Translations under genes and position numbers: made by a program
Shown: positions 38,296-49,840 of the stretch, in pieces
Layout: every line of letters starts with the position of its first letter
Numbering within the stretch: position 1 is the stretch's first letter
The notes under the pieces: generated by a model
Told to the model about the DNA's origin: nothing
What the model saw: the letters and a program-made list of their open reading frames with translations, nothing else
Database searches by the model: none
From: Cokeromyces recurvatus
Taxonomy: Eukaryota > Mucoromycota > Mucoromycetes > Mucorales > Mucoraceae
Length of the DNA stretch: 64,000 nucleotides
Reading direction: 5' to 3'
NCBI RefSeq assembly: GCF_025118155.1
Contig: NW_026251398.1
Location: 248,001 to 312,000, forward strand

Positions 38296-40017
38296 TTGAG
38301 TACGACAAACAGAGAGAGGGATATAGTTTGACTACTAAAAACAAATATATATTATGGCTTACACTGATGGTGCAAAGAAAGCCTAAAAAAAAGAGTGCCG
38401 TGGTTTTTCGAGTTGCCGTCCTCATAACATGTGCAGACATGCTTAGAAATACCACAATTATGCTTAGCTCCATGAACTTGATTCGTCCTGTGATGGAAGG
38501 TAAATAAAAGATAAAAGACAAAATAAAAAGAGAGAAAGGGAACAAAAGGAAGTATAGTTTGAGACTGTTTTTTATTCAATAAATAAAGTTAAAAGAAAAG
38601 CTAAAGAAAGAAGTTAAAGATTATTTTGTGTCTAAACAACTGCTTGTATTTATATTAATGAATCCTGAATCAAAGAAATAAAAATAACCGTCAAAGAACA
38701 TGAGTCATGAAACAGTGTTAGTATTCGGATATACGTCTTGTTGATTCAAGAGACTGATGTATGGATTATCTATTGGGTGTTATAATGATCCGATCAAGTT
38801 TTAAATAAAAAATTTATTGTTTAATCTGAGTATATGTTCCTGATATCTTTTATGTTTTATTTTATTGGATCAAAGACGACCTGAATCCTTTATCAAGGTT
38901 ATAAAAATAAATATTTAGAAATGATACGCTGTCTTATAATTGATACATCTAAACAATTGAATGTCAATAAGTTTTATATTATTTACAAGATGTTATCTAC
39001 AGAGTTTTATTTTATCTTCAGGCTTATATTTTATCCTGTCTTATGTAATTCATCTACTATAATATTACTTATGATTCTATCCAGAGCTTGTTCTATAACA
39101 CCTTCTGAATTTTCTTGATTACTGTATATCAATTAGGATTGATTAGGTCAGTAATGTTTTGATTCAATAGAAATCCCTGACATACAGATTTATCCACAAA
39201 CATTTATTATACCTATTATGCTACTGTAAAAAGGGCCTGTTGAACTAAAGGGTATTTAGATACTACGAGATAGTTATTTAATGTCAGAGGAATATACTAC
39301 AACTAACAAAAAGAAATAAAGACAATGTTTTTTTTTGTATGTTTTATTGTTAATTTAATGCAAGATACAATCGAAATAGCCACCTTTTGAGAAAAATAAA
39401 GTCTTATTTTGAGGTATCAAAACCTGCTTATTGAGGTCTTATTTCTCGTCTCTCATTTTAAGAAACCATCAACTGGCGTTCCAATCATTGTATCTTTTTT
39501 TTTTAAGACAAGTGATCAATTTATTGAGACACAGTAAACTATTTTAAGCCAATCTCTCCTTCCAATCATCTGTCCCAATAAATAATCTTAGTATGCCGTA
39601 TCTAATCTTGACAATCAGGGACAGTAGTCTATTTGAAAGCTTCAGCATAGTTACAAGGTATACCACATTGCTCTGCTGCTTTCAGTATTAATAAACTAAT
39701 CTCTTGAATTAAATTAATAAAATGGACAACCTGGCCCTCTCCATATTTCTTGTATCTCTGAGATATTATGATGGCTGTTAATATGGTAGAGGTAAGAATA
39801 GAAGACAGAATAAATCTGTGAAAACTTTGTATAAAACTTTTAAAAGCTTTCTCCGCTTTTCAACACTTTTGCTAAATTTTTGTCTTTTTTGGAAAGCGAC
39901 TCATATACAGCATAACTACAAATATTACAAACTTTATAAACAATTCCAAACAAAAACTATATAACCTGCAAACATCTAAAATGGCTGCTGCCCACTAGAA
40001 GAGGTCACAAGCCCACG
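38296..40017. other. Gene-free AT-rich region
   Basis: About 1.7 kb with only short chance frames. Its right end (from roughly 39.9 kb) is probably the 5' untranslated region of the LINE that starts coding at 40018. Confidence 0.5.
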
Positions 40018-41163
40018 ATGCCTCTATTAACTACTGAACAAATCGACATTCTTATGGAACAATTTAACTCCGTACGCCAAGAATTGCAATGTACCAATTG
40101 CAAGCATCTCGACACTTTCTATAAGAATGGCCATAACTCCAAAATGGAACCTCCTCAGCCAGGATTTATTTGTAAATCTTGCAACAAAACCTACAATGCT
40201 TATAACATGCTCCATATCGTTGACGAAGTCTATGCTCTCACCACTGAGTCGAACCTCACAGAAGACATGGAACTTTCTGGACCCTCCATCCAAGACTCCA
40301 AAGACATACTTGCCGTAAACTCTGACGCTGATTTACAGTCCGTCGTGAACCGCCTAGTAGCAGAACTTCAACAGACCAAAACTGCACTCCTAAATGCGCA
40401 AAATGAGATCCAACAACTGCGCCAGCAATTTCCTGACCTTTCACAGAAAGCTGCTTCTATCGACCAAATAAAAAGTCAAACTAATACCCACACATCAAAA
40501 GCTACCTCTCCATGGGGAGACGAACGTCAAGTCCAACAACTTAAACAATCCCTTCAAGCCAAACATGAACTGATTCACAAACAAAGGCAACAATCTGCTG
40601 CCCGATTTCTACAAAACCCCTCTGACAATCAATGTTTCCAGTACGTATATATTCATACCAAGGCTAGAATTCCTATCAAACAGCTACGTAAAAAGTTAGG
40701 TCGATTGGAAATCAATAAATACCGTATTCTTGACGTTCACTATCCTACTCGAAACATTGTAGCTTTACTTGTCCATAACGATTATGTTGAGGAACCTCGG
40801 GGACAACTGACAAAGTTCCAAATTACTATCAGCGATGATTTTAACCCCTGCGACGGTCGTATTTTAAAAGATCCTAAGCTTCAACATGAATCCCCTGAAC
40901 AGCGAGATCAATTGGCTTTCTCTTTCCACTGTGACAGAATTGAACGAGTTCTTGGATTTATCCGCTTCCCTGTCAAGTACTCTGTTGCTCGCTATATCTA
41001 CGCTCAAAATTGGATTTCCAAAACTCGACTCGATGAAATCCTTGCATCCGTTCCATCCTCCGACAGTACTGACATATATTGTACAAAAAAAAACTCTAAA
41101 CAAAAGTTTACGAATGAGGATGTAGACATGAGTGACTCCGAAAACAACGATAAATCGTTATAA
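40018..41163 (+). CDS. LINE (non-LTR retrotransposon) ORF1 protein, first copy
   Basis: Intact 381-residue frame. It is homologous to the ORF1 at 55517-56752 along its length: an N-terminal C4 zinc-ribbon (CTNCKH...CKSCNK), a Gln-rich coiled coil near residues 105-140, and a C-terminal RNA-binding-like domain with 'YIHTKARIPIKQLRKKLG', 'LDVHYPTRNIVALLVHNDY' and 'RIERVLGFIRFPVKYSVARY'. The two copies differ clearly, so they belong to different subfamilies. ORF1 proteins bind element RNA for retrotransposition. ORF2 begins at the next codon-spaced ATG (41164) but is cut off at 41217 by a DNA transposon. Confidence 0.85.
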   Translation: MPLLTTEQIDILMEQFNSVRQELQCTNCKHLDTFYKNGHNSKMEPPQPGFICKSCNKTYNAYNMLHIVDEVYALTTESNLTEDMELSGPSIQDSKDILAVNSDADLQSVVNRLVAELQQTKTALLNAQNEIQQLRQQFPDLSQKAASIDQIKSQTNTHTSKATSPWGDERQVQQLKQSLQAKHELIHKQRQQSAARFLQNPSDNQCFQYVYIHTKARIPIKQLRKKLGRLEINKYRILDVHYPTRNIVALLVHNDYVEEPRGQLTKFQITISDDFNPCDGRILKDPKLQHESPEQRDQLAFSFHCDRIERVLGFIRFPVKYSVARYIYAQNWISKTRLDEILASVPSSDSTDIYCTKKNSKQKFTNEDVDMSDSENNDKSL

Positions 41164-41217
41164 TGGATACTATTTCCATCTCTCTGTTTAACGCTACTGG
41201 TTTACCAAAACAAGCTA
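41164..41217 (+). pseudogene. Stub of LINE ORF2, first 18 codons
   Basis: The ATG at 41164 opens 'MDTISISLFNATGLPKQA', matching the start of the other LINE's ORF2 (SLRISLFNATGLPKQA). The frame ends where the Tc1/mariner element inserts; no further ORF2 sequence of this copy is found to the right. Confidence 0.85.
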
Positions 41218-41430
41218 CAGTAGGCGGAAAAATGGTCCGGATGTTTTGAGAAAAATGACAAAAACACTTATAACTAATGAACAAATAAAGCAAATAACAC
41301 AGAACAAAATGTATTTAAAAGAGAAAATTGTCCAGTTTTATTGACGTAGATTTCAAGAAATATGATTGGTTAAAATATACTAAAATTGGAGGTTGAAGTT
41401 GTAGTGTACATTCGCACCATTTTTCAGGGT
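41218..41430. repeat. Left terminal inverted repeat of element A
   Basis: Reads CAGTAGGCGGAAAAATGG... and matches the reverse complement of 43027-43239 with scattered mismatches, ending at ...CATTTTTCAGGGT. Confidence 0.88.
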
Positions 41431-41796
41431 ACTGTGATATTTCTTTTAAAATATCAAATAAAAATATTAGAAAATAAAAATAATAATAAGACAAAAGAGT
41501 CAACGAGACCGAACAATAGTTCTAAAGTCAATTATTTTATTTATGAATTTAAACTGATGGGGTATTTATAAGAATTGTTAAAGAGGTCTGAGGATAGGAT
41601 ATGAATCAGAAAAGTATTAGTTACGACCGAATTAGGTATATTGTTGACAACAAAGTGTTAGTGATTTTAATATTATTAGATGGAGCGGATCAAGAGAGAG
41701 TTAGGATAGAATTTCTTAAATGAATTTATGATCCGCATGTTTAATCATGAAACATGACATTATAAGTCAGCTCATGACAGGTACATCAAAATTTCC

Positions 41797-42824
41797 TTAG
41801 TACTTAGTATAACCACCCTTAGCATCAATTACTGCCTTTATTCTTGCTGGCATAGAGTCAATATATTTTTGGCAATCCTCTTTTGTAAAAGTAGCCCATT
41901 GTTCTTCAATTCTTTCCCATAATTCATGGACTCCTTTAGCCTTGGTTGGATAAGCACTAAGCTTCAACTTCAGGTGATGCCAAATATGTTCTATAGGGTT
42001 TAAATCTGGGCTTTGAGGTGGCCAACTATAAGTAGACTCAATATCGAACTTATTATCCGCTAACCATTGCTTTGTAAGCTTCGCGGTATGTTTAGGGTCC
42101 TTATCTTGCTAGAAATAAATTTGCTGAGGGTCATAACCATACCACTCAAGGGTATCTTTTAGAGTAGTATTCAAGATATAAACATAGTCTTCCTTTTTCA
42201 TAGTACCATCTGTAATCTGACAGGCATAACCAGGACCATCATAGGTTATACAACCCCACATCATTACACTACCATTACCTCCTTTAACATTTAAGTCCAA
42301 ATGATGAAAGGACAATTTGTCATCAGGACTCTTCCAATAGTATTTGACACTGTCATACCCCCAAACGTTGATTTTTGTTTCATCTGAGAAAACCATACGC
42401 CTCCAGTCATCCTTAGTTCAATATTGGTGAGCTTTGGCCTACACTAAGCGCTTCTTTTTATGCTCAGGCTTCAAAAAAGACTTCTTCTTTATAGCTGTTT
42501 CAAAATTCATGGACTTCATAATCTTGAGACATGCTGAATAGCCTAAATCATGACCAGTAGACACCAAATAACGATGAACATTGTTGGCAGTTCTTAACTC
42601 ACCTGTTACTAACTTTTTTCTAATATAAGAACGGCTAGTTGTACCTACAACCATCTTTCTACCACTAGATGTAGCCTTTCGTTCAGGGAAAAACCTTTTC
42701 TTATAGTCACAAATTGTACTCTTTTGGCACCTGGAATACGTTTCATGATTTCAGAGTATGAACAACCTAATTGCAATAAAGATTTGATGTTATTTTGCTT
42801 ATCTTATGTAAGTGAACGAGCCAT
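41797..42824 (-). pseudogene. Tc1/mariner transposase, element A (inactivated)
   Basis: Start at 42824, end at 41797, but with in-frame stops (the first at codon 7) and further stops around 42420-42440 and 42108. Recognisable parts are the N-terminal helix-turn-helix ('SLLQLGCSYSEIMKRIPG'), the first catalytic Asp in 'VFSDETKINVWGYD', the second in 'DKDPKHTAK', and the last in 'SPDLNPIEHIWHHLK'. So the DDE-type residues survive as relics but the gene cannot encode the full enzyme. Confidence 0.85.
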
Positions 42825-43026
42825 AATGATGTAATAATGTAATATAAAGTGTAAATATAATAATCTGAAAAGAAGCACGCAATACTGATGATAAAAAATA
42901 ACTTTTTTTACACTTTTTTTATGAAATTAAGTTGCCGAATATTTATTACTGCTGATTGGATAGTATAAATGATAATTTATAACTCATTACAGGTCATAAA
43001 ACTGCGGATTTCCATTTTTCGGATGC

Positions 43027-43239
43027 ACCCTGAAAAATGGTCCGGATGTACACTACAACTTTAACCTCCGATTTTAGTATATTTTAACCAACCATATTTT
43101 TTGAAATTTATATCAATAAAACTAGACAATTTTCTCTTCTAAATACATTTTGTTCTGTGCTATTTGCTTTATTTGTTCGTTAGTTATAAGTGTTTTTGTT
43201 ATTTTTGCTAAAACACCCGAACCATTTTTCCACTCACTG
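43027..43239. repeat. Right terminal inverted repeat of element A
   Basis: Inverted copy of 41218-41430; the outer end reads ...TTTTTCCACTCACTG before the TA target. Confidence 0.88.
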
Positions 43240-43332
43240 TATTTAATACCTTTTTTCTCTCAAATTCATTACTAATCTGAACAATATTTGCGCATCATTC
43301 TCATTAACACATAGATCATTACATACATTAGA

Positions 43333-44345
43333 ATGAGACCAATTCCTTACGATAAAAAGATGGATATTTTAGCAAAAATTAATGCTAAGGAGCCTTTAGG
43401 GATATTTTGAAGGCAATGAGCGTGTCAACTAGGACAATTAGCAAAATTGCCAAATAAAATCAAGTTGAGATTAACGTAAAAGAAGGTAGACCAAAGACGA
43501 TTATCCCGTTACTTGGAAGATTGATTGCGCGATCTTTTTATACTGGTCATTTTATCACTGCAGTGGATGCTGCCCGGAACTTACATGGTCAAGGGTATGA
43601 TATTTCCACACAAACCATTCACAGATTCCTAAAATCGTCCGACTTGGATTCGAAGATTAAGAAATCTGCATTACCATTGACGAATGAGCGTAGACGAAAT
43701 CGTCTAAAATGGGCCAAAGCTCATAGAAACTGGATGGTTGAGGATTGGAAAAAGGTCGTCTTTAGTGACGAAAGAAAAATCAATCGTTTGGGTTCAGATG
43801 GAAAGTAATGGACATGGGTTAAAAAGAGTGAACCTCTAAAAGACCGTAACGTCAACTTTAAGTACAAAGGTGGGGATGGAAGCTTAATGTTATGGAGTTG
43901 TTTCACACAACATGGTCTTGGTTTTATTGCCAAGATTGAGGGCGGGATGGACTCGTAATCATATTGTGAAATATTAAAAGGTGACTTTATGGAGACGCTC
44001 AAGGATTATGGCATTTGTAAGAAAGATGTAATCCTTCAACAAGACAATGATTCAAAGCATACATCCAAATATACAAGAAATTGGTTGAAAAGAAATAAAA
44101 TAAATGTCCTTGAATGGCCATTATACTCATCTGATCTAAATCCAATTGAAAATCTTTGGTTTTATTTGAAGTGCAAGCTTGCTGCCTATGATAGGCCACC
44201 AAAAAACATGGATGAGTTATGGGAGCGAGTTGCTGATGTTTGGTACCATAAAGTTACAGCCGAACTATGCTTAAAACACATAGAAAGTACAATAAGATGT
44301 GTTGAAGCAGTAATTAAAGCAAAAGGTGGTGCTATCAAGTACTAA
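43333..44345 (+). pseudogene. Tc1/mariner transposase, element B (inactivated)
   Basis: Starts at 43333 and ends at 44345 with a frameshift near 43405, in-frame stops near 43455, 43806 and 43956. The helix-turn-helix (LKAMSVSTRTISKIAK), 'VFSDERKINRLGSDGK', 'QQDNDSKHTSKYT' and 'SSDLNPIENLWFYLK' remain. A right end TTGTGAGTCACTG lies at 44615 before TA. No matching left end is found, so the copy is also 5'-truncated or overwritten by element A. Confidence 0.82.
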
Positions 44346-44615
44346 ACATAAAAGGTACGTTCTTCATTTCATTTTTCAATAAGCTATTAGCATTAAATTT
44401 TTATACGTATAACTTTTAATATTATTTTTTCAAATAAATCATCATATAATGAATATATGCTATAAGTATCATTAAAAAGAGGCAACTTCTGTCTTTCTGC
44501 TAGTATCTAGTATATACTATAGAGTACTTTACTTAATAAATAGACGATTTGTTATTGCGAATTTGCATAAATTACTTAAAGTTTCGAAACATTGCCACAC
44601 TTTTGTGAGTCACTG
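44346..44615. mobile_element. 3' part and right end of Tc1 element B
   Basis: Non-coding tail between the transposase stop and the terminal CACTG at 44611-44615, followed by TA. Confidence 0.6.
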
Positions 44616-44774
44616 TATTAAAAAATTAAAAAGTCTTTACCACAACTTGGTAACTCCCCCATATTGGGCTGATACTCAGCCATAGTTCAACTTCTTGTGC
44701 AGGCTTAATTTTCCATCATTTTTTACTCTATTTTACTCGATTTTAACTTCAATATAAAAGTAATTCTACTGAGT

Positions 44775-45813
44775 ATGGCTGGGATTACTGCAGGTCAACA
44801 TAATAGCGTTATTTCTCTCTTGAAAACTGGAGTTACCACAAGAGAAGTAGCTAAAAGGGTTGGAATTAGTCTTGGTACAGTAACCAAAATTGGAAGACAA
44901 AATTGCTCTAACAGAGATAAGAATAAAGGCAGAAGACACAGTATCTTAACTACAGCAGATAAAAGGCATTGCGTGCATTTAGTAACCAAAGGGCATCTAG
45001 AAAATGCGGTTCAAGTCCAAAAACAACCGAAAATGAATTGTGACATTGATGTCAGTGTTAAGACTATTCGTCGCCATTACTGAGCCTAAAGGAAGCTGGT
45101 TTGCCGTCTTTCGAAAAGGAAATAAGCCTGACCTAAGCGATACAAATGCAAAAAGGAGACTAGAATGGTGTCTTGCACATCGCGATTGGACTATAGACGA
45201 CTGGAAGCGTGTAGTATGGTCTGATGAAACAAAAATAAATAGGTTTAATTCTGATGGACGTGTCTCGGCATGGATACGAGACGGTGAGACCCTTCAGCAG
45301 CAGCATGTCAAGCAAACACGAACGCATGGTGGAGGCGATCTAATGTTTTGGAGTGCCATTACCTACGCAGGTGTAGGTTGGATTTGCAAGATCGAAAAAA
45401 CAATGCACCGTTATGTCTATAAAAGCATTTTGGAGGAAGATTTGTCATATACTATTCAGCATACACGTGAACAAATGAACCGCAGACATGACCAAATCAT
45501 TTTCCAACAAGATAATGACTCAAAGCATACGTCAACTGTAGTCCTAGAATACCTCAATAGACAAGATTATCAGCTTATGGACTGGCCTGCACAGTCTCCT
45601 GACTTGAATCCAATCGAAAACATGTGGTATTTATTAAAGATTCGTCTAAATGAATATGATACGCCTCCAAAAGACATGAATGAGCTATATGAATGGGTAG
45701 TACATATATGATATAAGGTAATCACTATAGAAGAATGCCGAAAGGTTATTGAAAGTATGCCACGTCGTATAGAAGAGTATATCAAGGCGAAAGGTTACTG
45801 GACGAAGTACTGA
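44775..45813 (+). pseudogene. Tc1/mariner transposase, element C (inactivated)
   Basis: Start at 44775 (MAGITAGQHNSVISLL), helix-turn-helix 'GVTTREVAKRVGISLGTV', then a frameshift near 45050-45085 and a nonsense codon TGA at 45709-45711 where relatives have Trp ('HI-W-YKVITIEECR'). The catalytic segments 'VWSDETKINRFNSDGR', 'QQDNDSKHTS' and 'SPDLNPIENMWYLLK' are intact. The frame ends at 45813. Only two lesions, so this is a younger corpse than A and B. Confidence 0.85.
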
Positions 45814-46897
45814 AATCTCAATTTCTTCATAATTAGCAATTTCGTTAGGGCCTCACAAAACTGTTCACGCTGTATACTATAACTTGAAAGCCGGTTCAAT
45901 AATAATTAATAAATTTTTTCTATTAAACTTTTCTATAAATAAAATGTCTGACTCTTAAGCTCTCTAGAAATATAAGTTTTGTATACTGCTGATATATAAT
46001 ATAATTAATAAATGTCACTAATTATATAGAATTTGCAAATTCGTGAATAGTTTTCTGAGTCACTGTATATTGGACTAAGAATACAGTTTTAGTTATAAAT
46101 CATTAGTTTATTGCAATAAACTGATTTACAGGCCAGAACTAATTATATGAACATGTTCGTAAGTCACTGTATAAGGTTGACGATATCCACAAATGTATAA
46201 GCGATGTAAGCATTTCCTTACTCATTGTACACACAGAATTTAAAGAAGGATTATTTATTTTTGGACTAGCTAATCAAACAACGTAAGATTTATTCTAATA
46301 TGGATGTCCAACTAGTGTGGTATTACCCTTTATCCATAGTAAGTTAGTTTTCATATTGTTGTACTAAATTTTCATGTATATTTTATTTCATGAACTTGCT
46401 CATATAATCTGAAAGAACCCTCTTTTGGTTGCATAGCATTAAGCGGACTTTGAATAAGACAAAAAATCCATGAAATTACAGTTAATAGACCTATGCCCAA
46501 GAAGCAACCTATGCCAAAGTTCGTGCATTAAATTTTTTATACTGTATGACACAGTCTTTAATATATAGTCCACTCATGTCTCTTAAATCTATAGTATAGA
46601 AATTACTATACTGTCTACAGAAGATATGCAAAAAATTAAAAATTTTTGATGAGAACATATGCATATAAACTTGCGCATACTGGGTAAATTCGTGTTACGT
46701 GACCTTCTCTTTCTTTCGTATTTAGTACAATGAAATTCAAACAAAGCCAACGCTGAATTAAATGACATTATGTATATCAGTACTTTCCACGACAAAAGTG
46801 ATAAACTACCTTTTCCACATATTGACGGGTTTGGTAGAAATAATTTATTCTTCAGTCTAATAATTAACTGTTAATGACGAATAATCTTCAGAGTTAA
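45814..46897. other. Tc1 right ends and gene-free DNA
   Basis: Two separate Tc1-type right ends, each finishing in GTCACTG before TA, occur at 46065 and 46169, so at least one further deleted Tc1 copy lies here. The rest to 46897 is AT-rich and without recognised genes. Confidence 0.5.
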
Positions 46898-49584
46898 CAC
46901 TATGGCGGAAGATATGATAGAAAAGGTACCAATTTTGACAGTTAAAATATGGTAGGAATGATATTCTATAAGCACCCAAAAGGTAGCTTTTCTACCATAT
47001 TTTTTTGGTAGCTTATATACGATATGGATTGCTTATTTATCATATTTTTATAAATATAAAATAACGCTTTATTTTTTAAAACAGTACAAAACAATAGTGG
47101 GATAATGCTTATCTGCTTATCATACATGTGTTTTTCATATAAACACTGAAGAAGATTCTAAACGTTTAAACTAACTTACCTTTTTAAAACTTGGACTAAA
47201 AAGAAAAAGTAATTTCTTCATGTTAGCAAGATGAAATAACAAAGAACTTCCGGCAATTCGTGTATTTGCCTTTTCTTTTGTACGAGTCAAGTAGCGTATA
47301 GAGCTTTTTTTTTCTAAGAAAACAATGACTAATGAACAATATAAACGAATGTTAGAATTGAGTGCAAGATTATAAATAGCATAAAAAAGAACTAAAAACA
47401 AGATGGAATCTACTACCTTCTCAAATGAAGAGTCTTCTATACATAATAATGAACGAGATTGAGAGTTATTTTAAATAAGAACCATAATGAATTAGGCTAA
47501 AGAGAAAAGTGAAAAAAAAACTTCATGCTTATTACCATCATGTTTACTTACTACTTTGTTTATAGGCCAGATCTATCCATCAACCAAGTGTCTTTAGTAC
47601 GCTAAATAGCTTTTCTGGTTCTCCTTTCTTCGGCTTGGATGAGCTCCATTTGATCGCTAGAGGCATCGGCAAACAAATGTACGACATGATTACCGTTGAT
47701 CTCAACCCTAGTCAAAACACTGTCTTTTTTTATACCCGACAGGATGGCACAAAGGTGGTGGAGAACTACCCTTTTTATATACCCCAAAGAAGCCTTGTAA
47801 ACATTGGAAAAAGCATAACAGAGTCAAGACAATATATCCCTACCTCATTTCAAGGCAGTTTTGACAATGTTGTTGCAAAAACCGAAGGAACTCGTGCTGT
47901 GGATTGGCTGGACTTTCTGCTCTATATTATTCCAACTTTAGTTACCCCATTTTTACCAAATAAAACAGTCCAAAAAGCTGTATTATCGCTAGTGAAAGGT
48001 TGCTCTTTGGCCCTTCAATGGGATCTAACTGATGAGTTGATCAGTGAGATGGATGGGTAAGACTCAAATTCTATAATATTACACAAACTGATTAGTAACC
48101 CCTTCTACACTAGGCACTTTAACGACTGGCATAAGTACCTCCTTCAACAGGTCAACCATAAACATATATCGCGCAGCGTATTCAGACCAGTACAACATTA
48201 CCTAGTTCATATACCTTTCATGATAAAAAAGCAAGGCCCTCTTCGAGCGTATTCAACAAGGTCAATGGAGCGATCGATTGGGGTTTTTTCAAAGCTGATC
48301 AAGTCGAAACGTGAGGGTGGAAAAAACGCAAGTAACGTCATTGAAAGACTGGCGATCCACAATCACGTCAACCGCGTTTTAAACATTGCTGAACTGGCTA
48401 ATCTGATTCAACCCAGACAATATACCGATGCCAGCTACATGAATATACCCGATGATGCTAATGGTCCACAATTATGGGAGCCTTTCATCCCGATTTCTGA
48501 GCTGAATGACGATCAATTGGTGGAAGGTATACCCGGCAAGAAAATTGTCAAAGCTATAAAGAGATTCTATACCCGCTTAAATAATCAAAGATTCCCCACT
48601 AATATACCCAGCACTTCTATAACCCTTGCATGCCGCCTTTTGGTTTCTTCAACTGTATATTCATCTTGTATGTACAGGCGATTAAAAAAAGAAACCAGTA
48701 GAGGGAATCAGTACATTATGTTTTCATGTTTAGATAACGCGTAAGTTTAAAAAAAAACTAAAACAACTATAAATTCTTATTTACCGAACATATTATTTTA
48801 GAAGAAGGAAACGTTGGTTTGTTGGTTCTGTTCTGTTCTATTTCAAACATGAGCTTTCACAATCAAATGTAAAATTTCTCGCGTTCATTGAAGTCATGAG
48901 TCAACATACCACAGCTTCGCATGACTCATCTGTCCCTCTAGTAAAGCGAAGCAAGCCAATAGAAGAACAAACTGGTAATACTTCTATTGTATACCCAAAA
49001 TACGCTGTTATCAGTGTTTATGACATCGATAGGCAAGCTGGTCTTGTACAATACCCTGGAGTCGATAACCAGTTTTATGTTATATCCCCGTACTCTGTTT
49101 TCGACATTAATCTTCGCACAACAGTTGGTAACATTTCTTTAATTTAAATTATTAAGCTCCAAATAAAATAAAAAAAATCAGCTCAAAGCTTGTTTGTTGA
49201 AAAGAAAAAAAAATTCAATTAAAAAATTAGAAGCCCGTTTTAGCTCTGACAGAAATTCAAGCGCTGAAATATGGTAGCTAAAATACCAATTTGGTAGCTG
49301 TTACCAATTTTTTTTTCGTAAAAAATTAAAAATCATAAATCTAAAATGAAGTTCATGGCTTAAATGAAGGGAATAAAAAGAAAGTCAAACATATAAAAAT
49401 AATCTATATACTTTTTACTATTCACCTAGTTGCTTCTAAGCTTAATTCTAGGGATTTAAAAAACATCTCACCATTGCTAGCCATCTGGGACGCACCCTTC
49501 CTTAAATGTGATTGGCTGGTTCAAAAAAAAATTGGTAGCTTTTCTACCAATTTTTCCTCATTTACCATAATTTCCGCCATAGTG
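46898..49584. mobile_element. CACTA-type DNA transposon
   Basis: The 2687-bp element starts CACTATGGCGGAA (46898) and ends TTCCGCCATAGTG (49584), inverted repeats of at least 13 bp with the diagnostic CACTA terminus. Sub-terminal copies of GGTAGCTTTTCTACCA-like palindromes occur at both ends (about 46985-47012 and 49535-49556, plus variants near 49270-49310), as in CACTA elements, where transposase binds sub-terminal repeats. The flanking 3 bp differ (TAA and ATA), so no intact target duplication is seen. Confidence 0.8.
47566..49147 (+). pseudogene. CACTA transposase, C-terminal half only
   Basis: Three exons, 47566-48056, 48114-48740 and 48802-49147, keep one frame of 488 codons with GT-AG introns. 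Readable segments are 'DELHLIARGIGKQMYDMI' (the final catalytic region of tnp2-like transposases), 'WDLTDELISEMDG', 'HYLVHIPFMIKKQGPLRAY' and 'RSMERSIGVFSKLIKSKR', typical of the tail of tnp2/CACTA enzymes. The N-terminal DNA-binding domain and the earlier catalytic residues are missing; only about 670 bp lie between the left end and the first exon. So this is an internally deleted, non-autonomous copy that otherwise shows no nonsense codons. Confidence 0.65.
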
Positions 49585-49729
49585 ATAGGTTTACATTCTC
49601 ATCAGTATAATCAACATAGAAGTTAAAAGTATATACAAATTGCTTGGTTTCTTGTAATATTCATTTTAAGGTATGAAATAATAGATGAGGATGAGAGATA
49701 AGTGAACAAAACCGGTACCTAAATAAGTA

Positions 49730-49840
49730 CTGGTTTTTTTCTATTTATTTGGCGGCCTTTGAAGTTTAAATTTGCGGCTATTGAAGCTCAATTTGCAGTC
49801 TTTGCTATCCAACTTTGCGTTGGTTGACACTAATTTTGCA
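49730..49840. repeat. Left terminal inverted repeat of the 5.7-kb element
   Basis: Begins CTGGTTTTTTTCTATTTATT and matches the reverse complement of 55349-55458 with only a few differences. Confidence 0.9.

Larger units (their letters stand above)
41218..43239. mobile_element. Tc1/mariner element A with long terminal inverted repeats
   Basis: A 2022-bp element flanked by the TA target dinucleotide (41216-41217 and 43240-43241). It carries imperfect 213-bp inverted repeats (41218-41430 and 43027-43239) and a decayed transposase on the minus strand. It inserted in ORF2 of the LINE on its left. Confidence 0.88.

Noticed and set aside
46898..49584. Target-site duplication of the CACTA element
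   Set aside because: The flanking trinucleotides (TAA and ATA) differ, so I do not claim a duplication.
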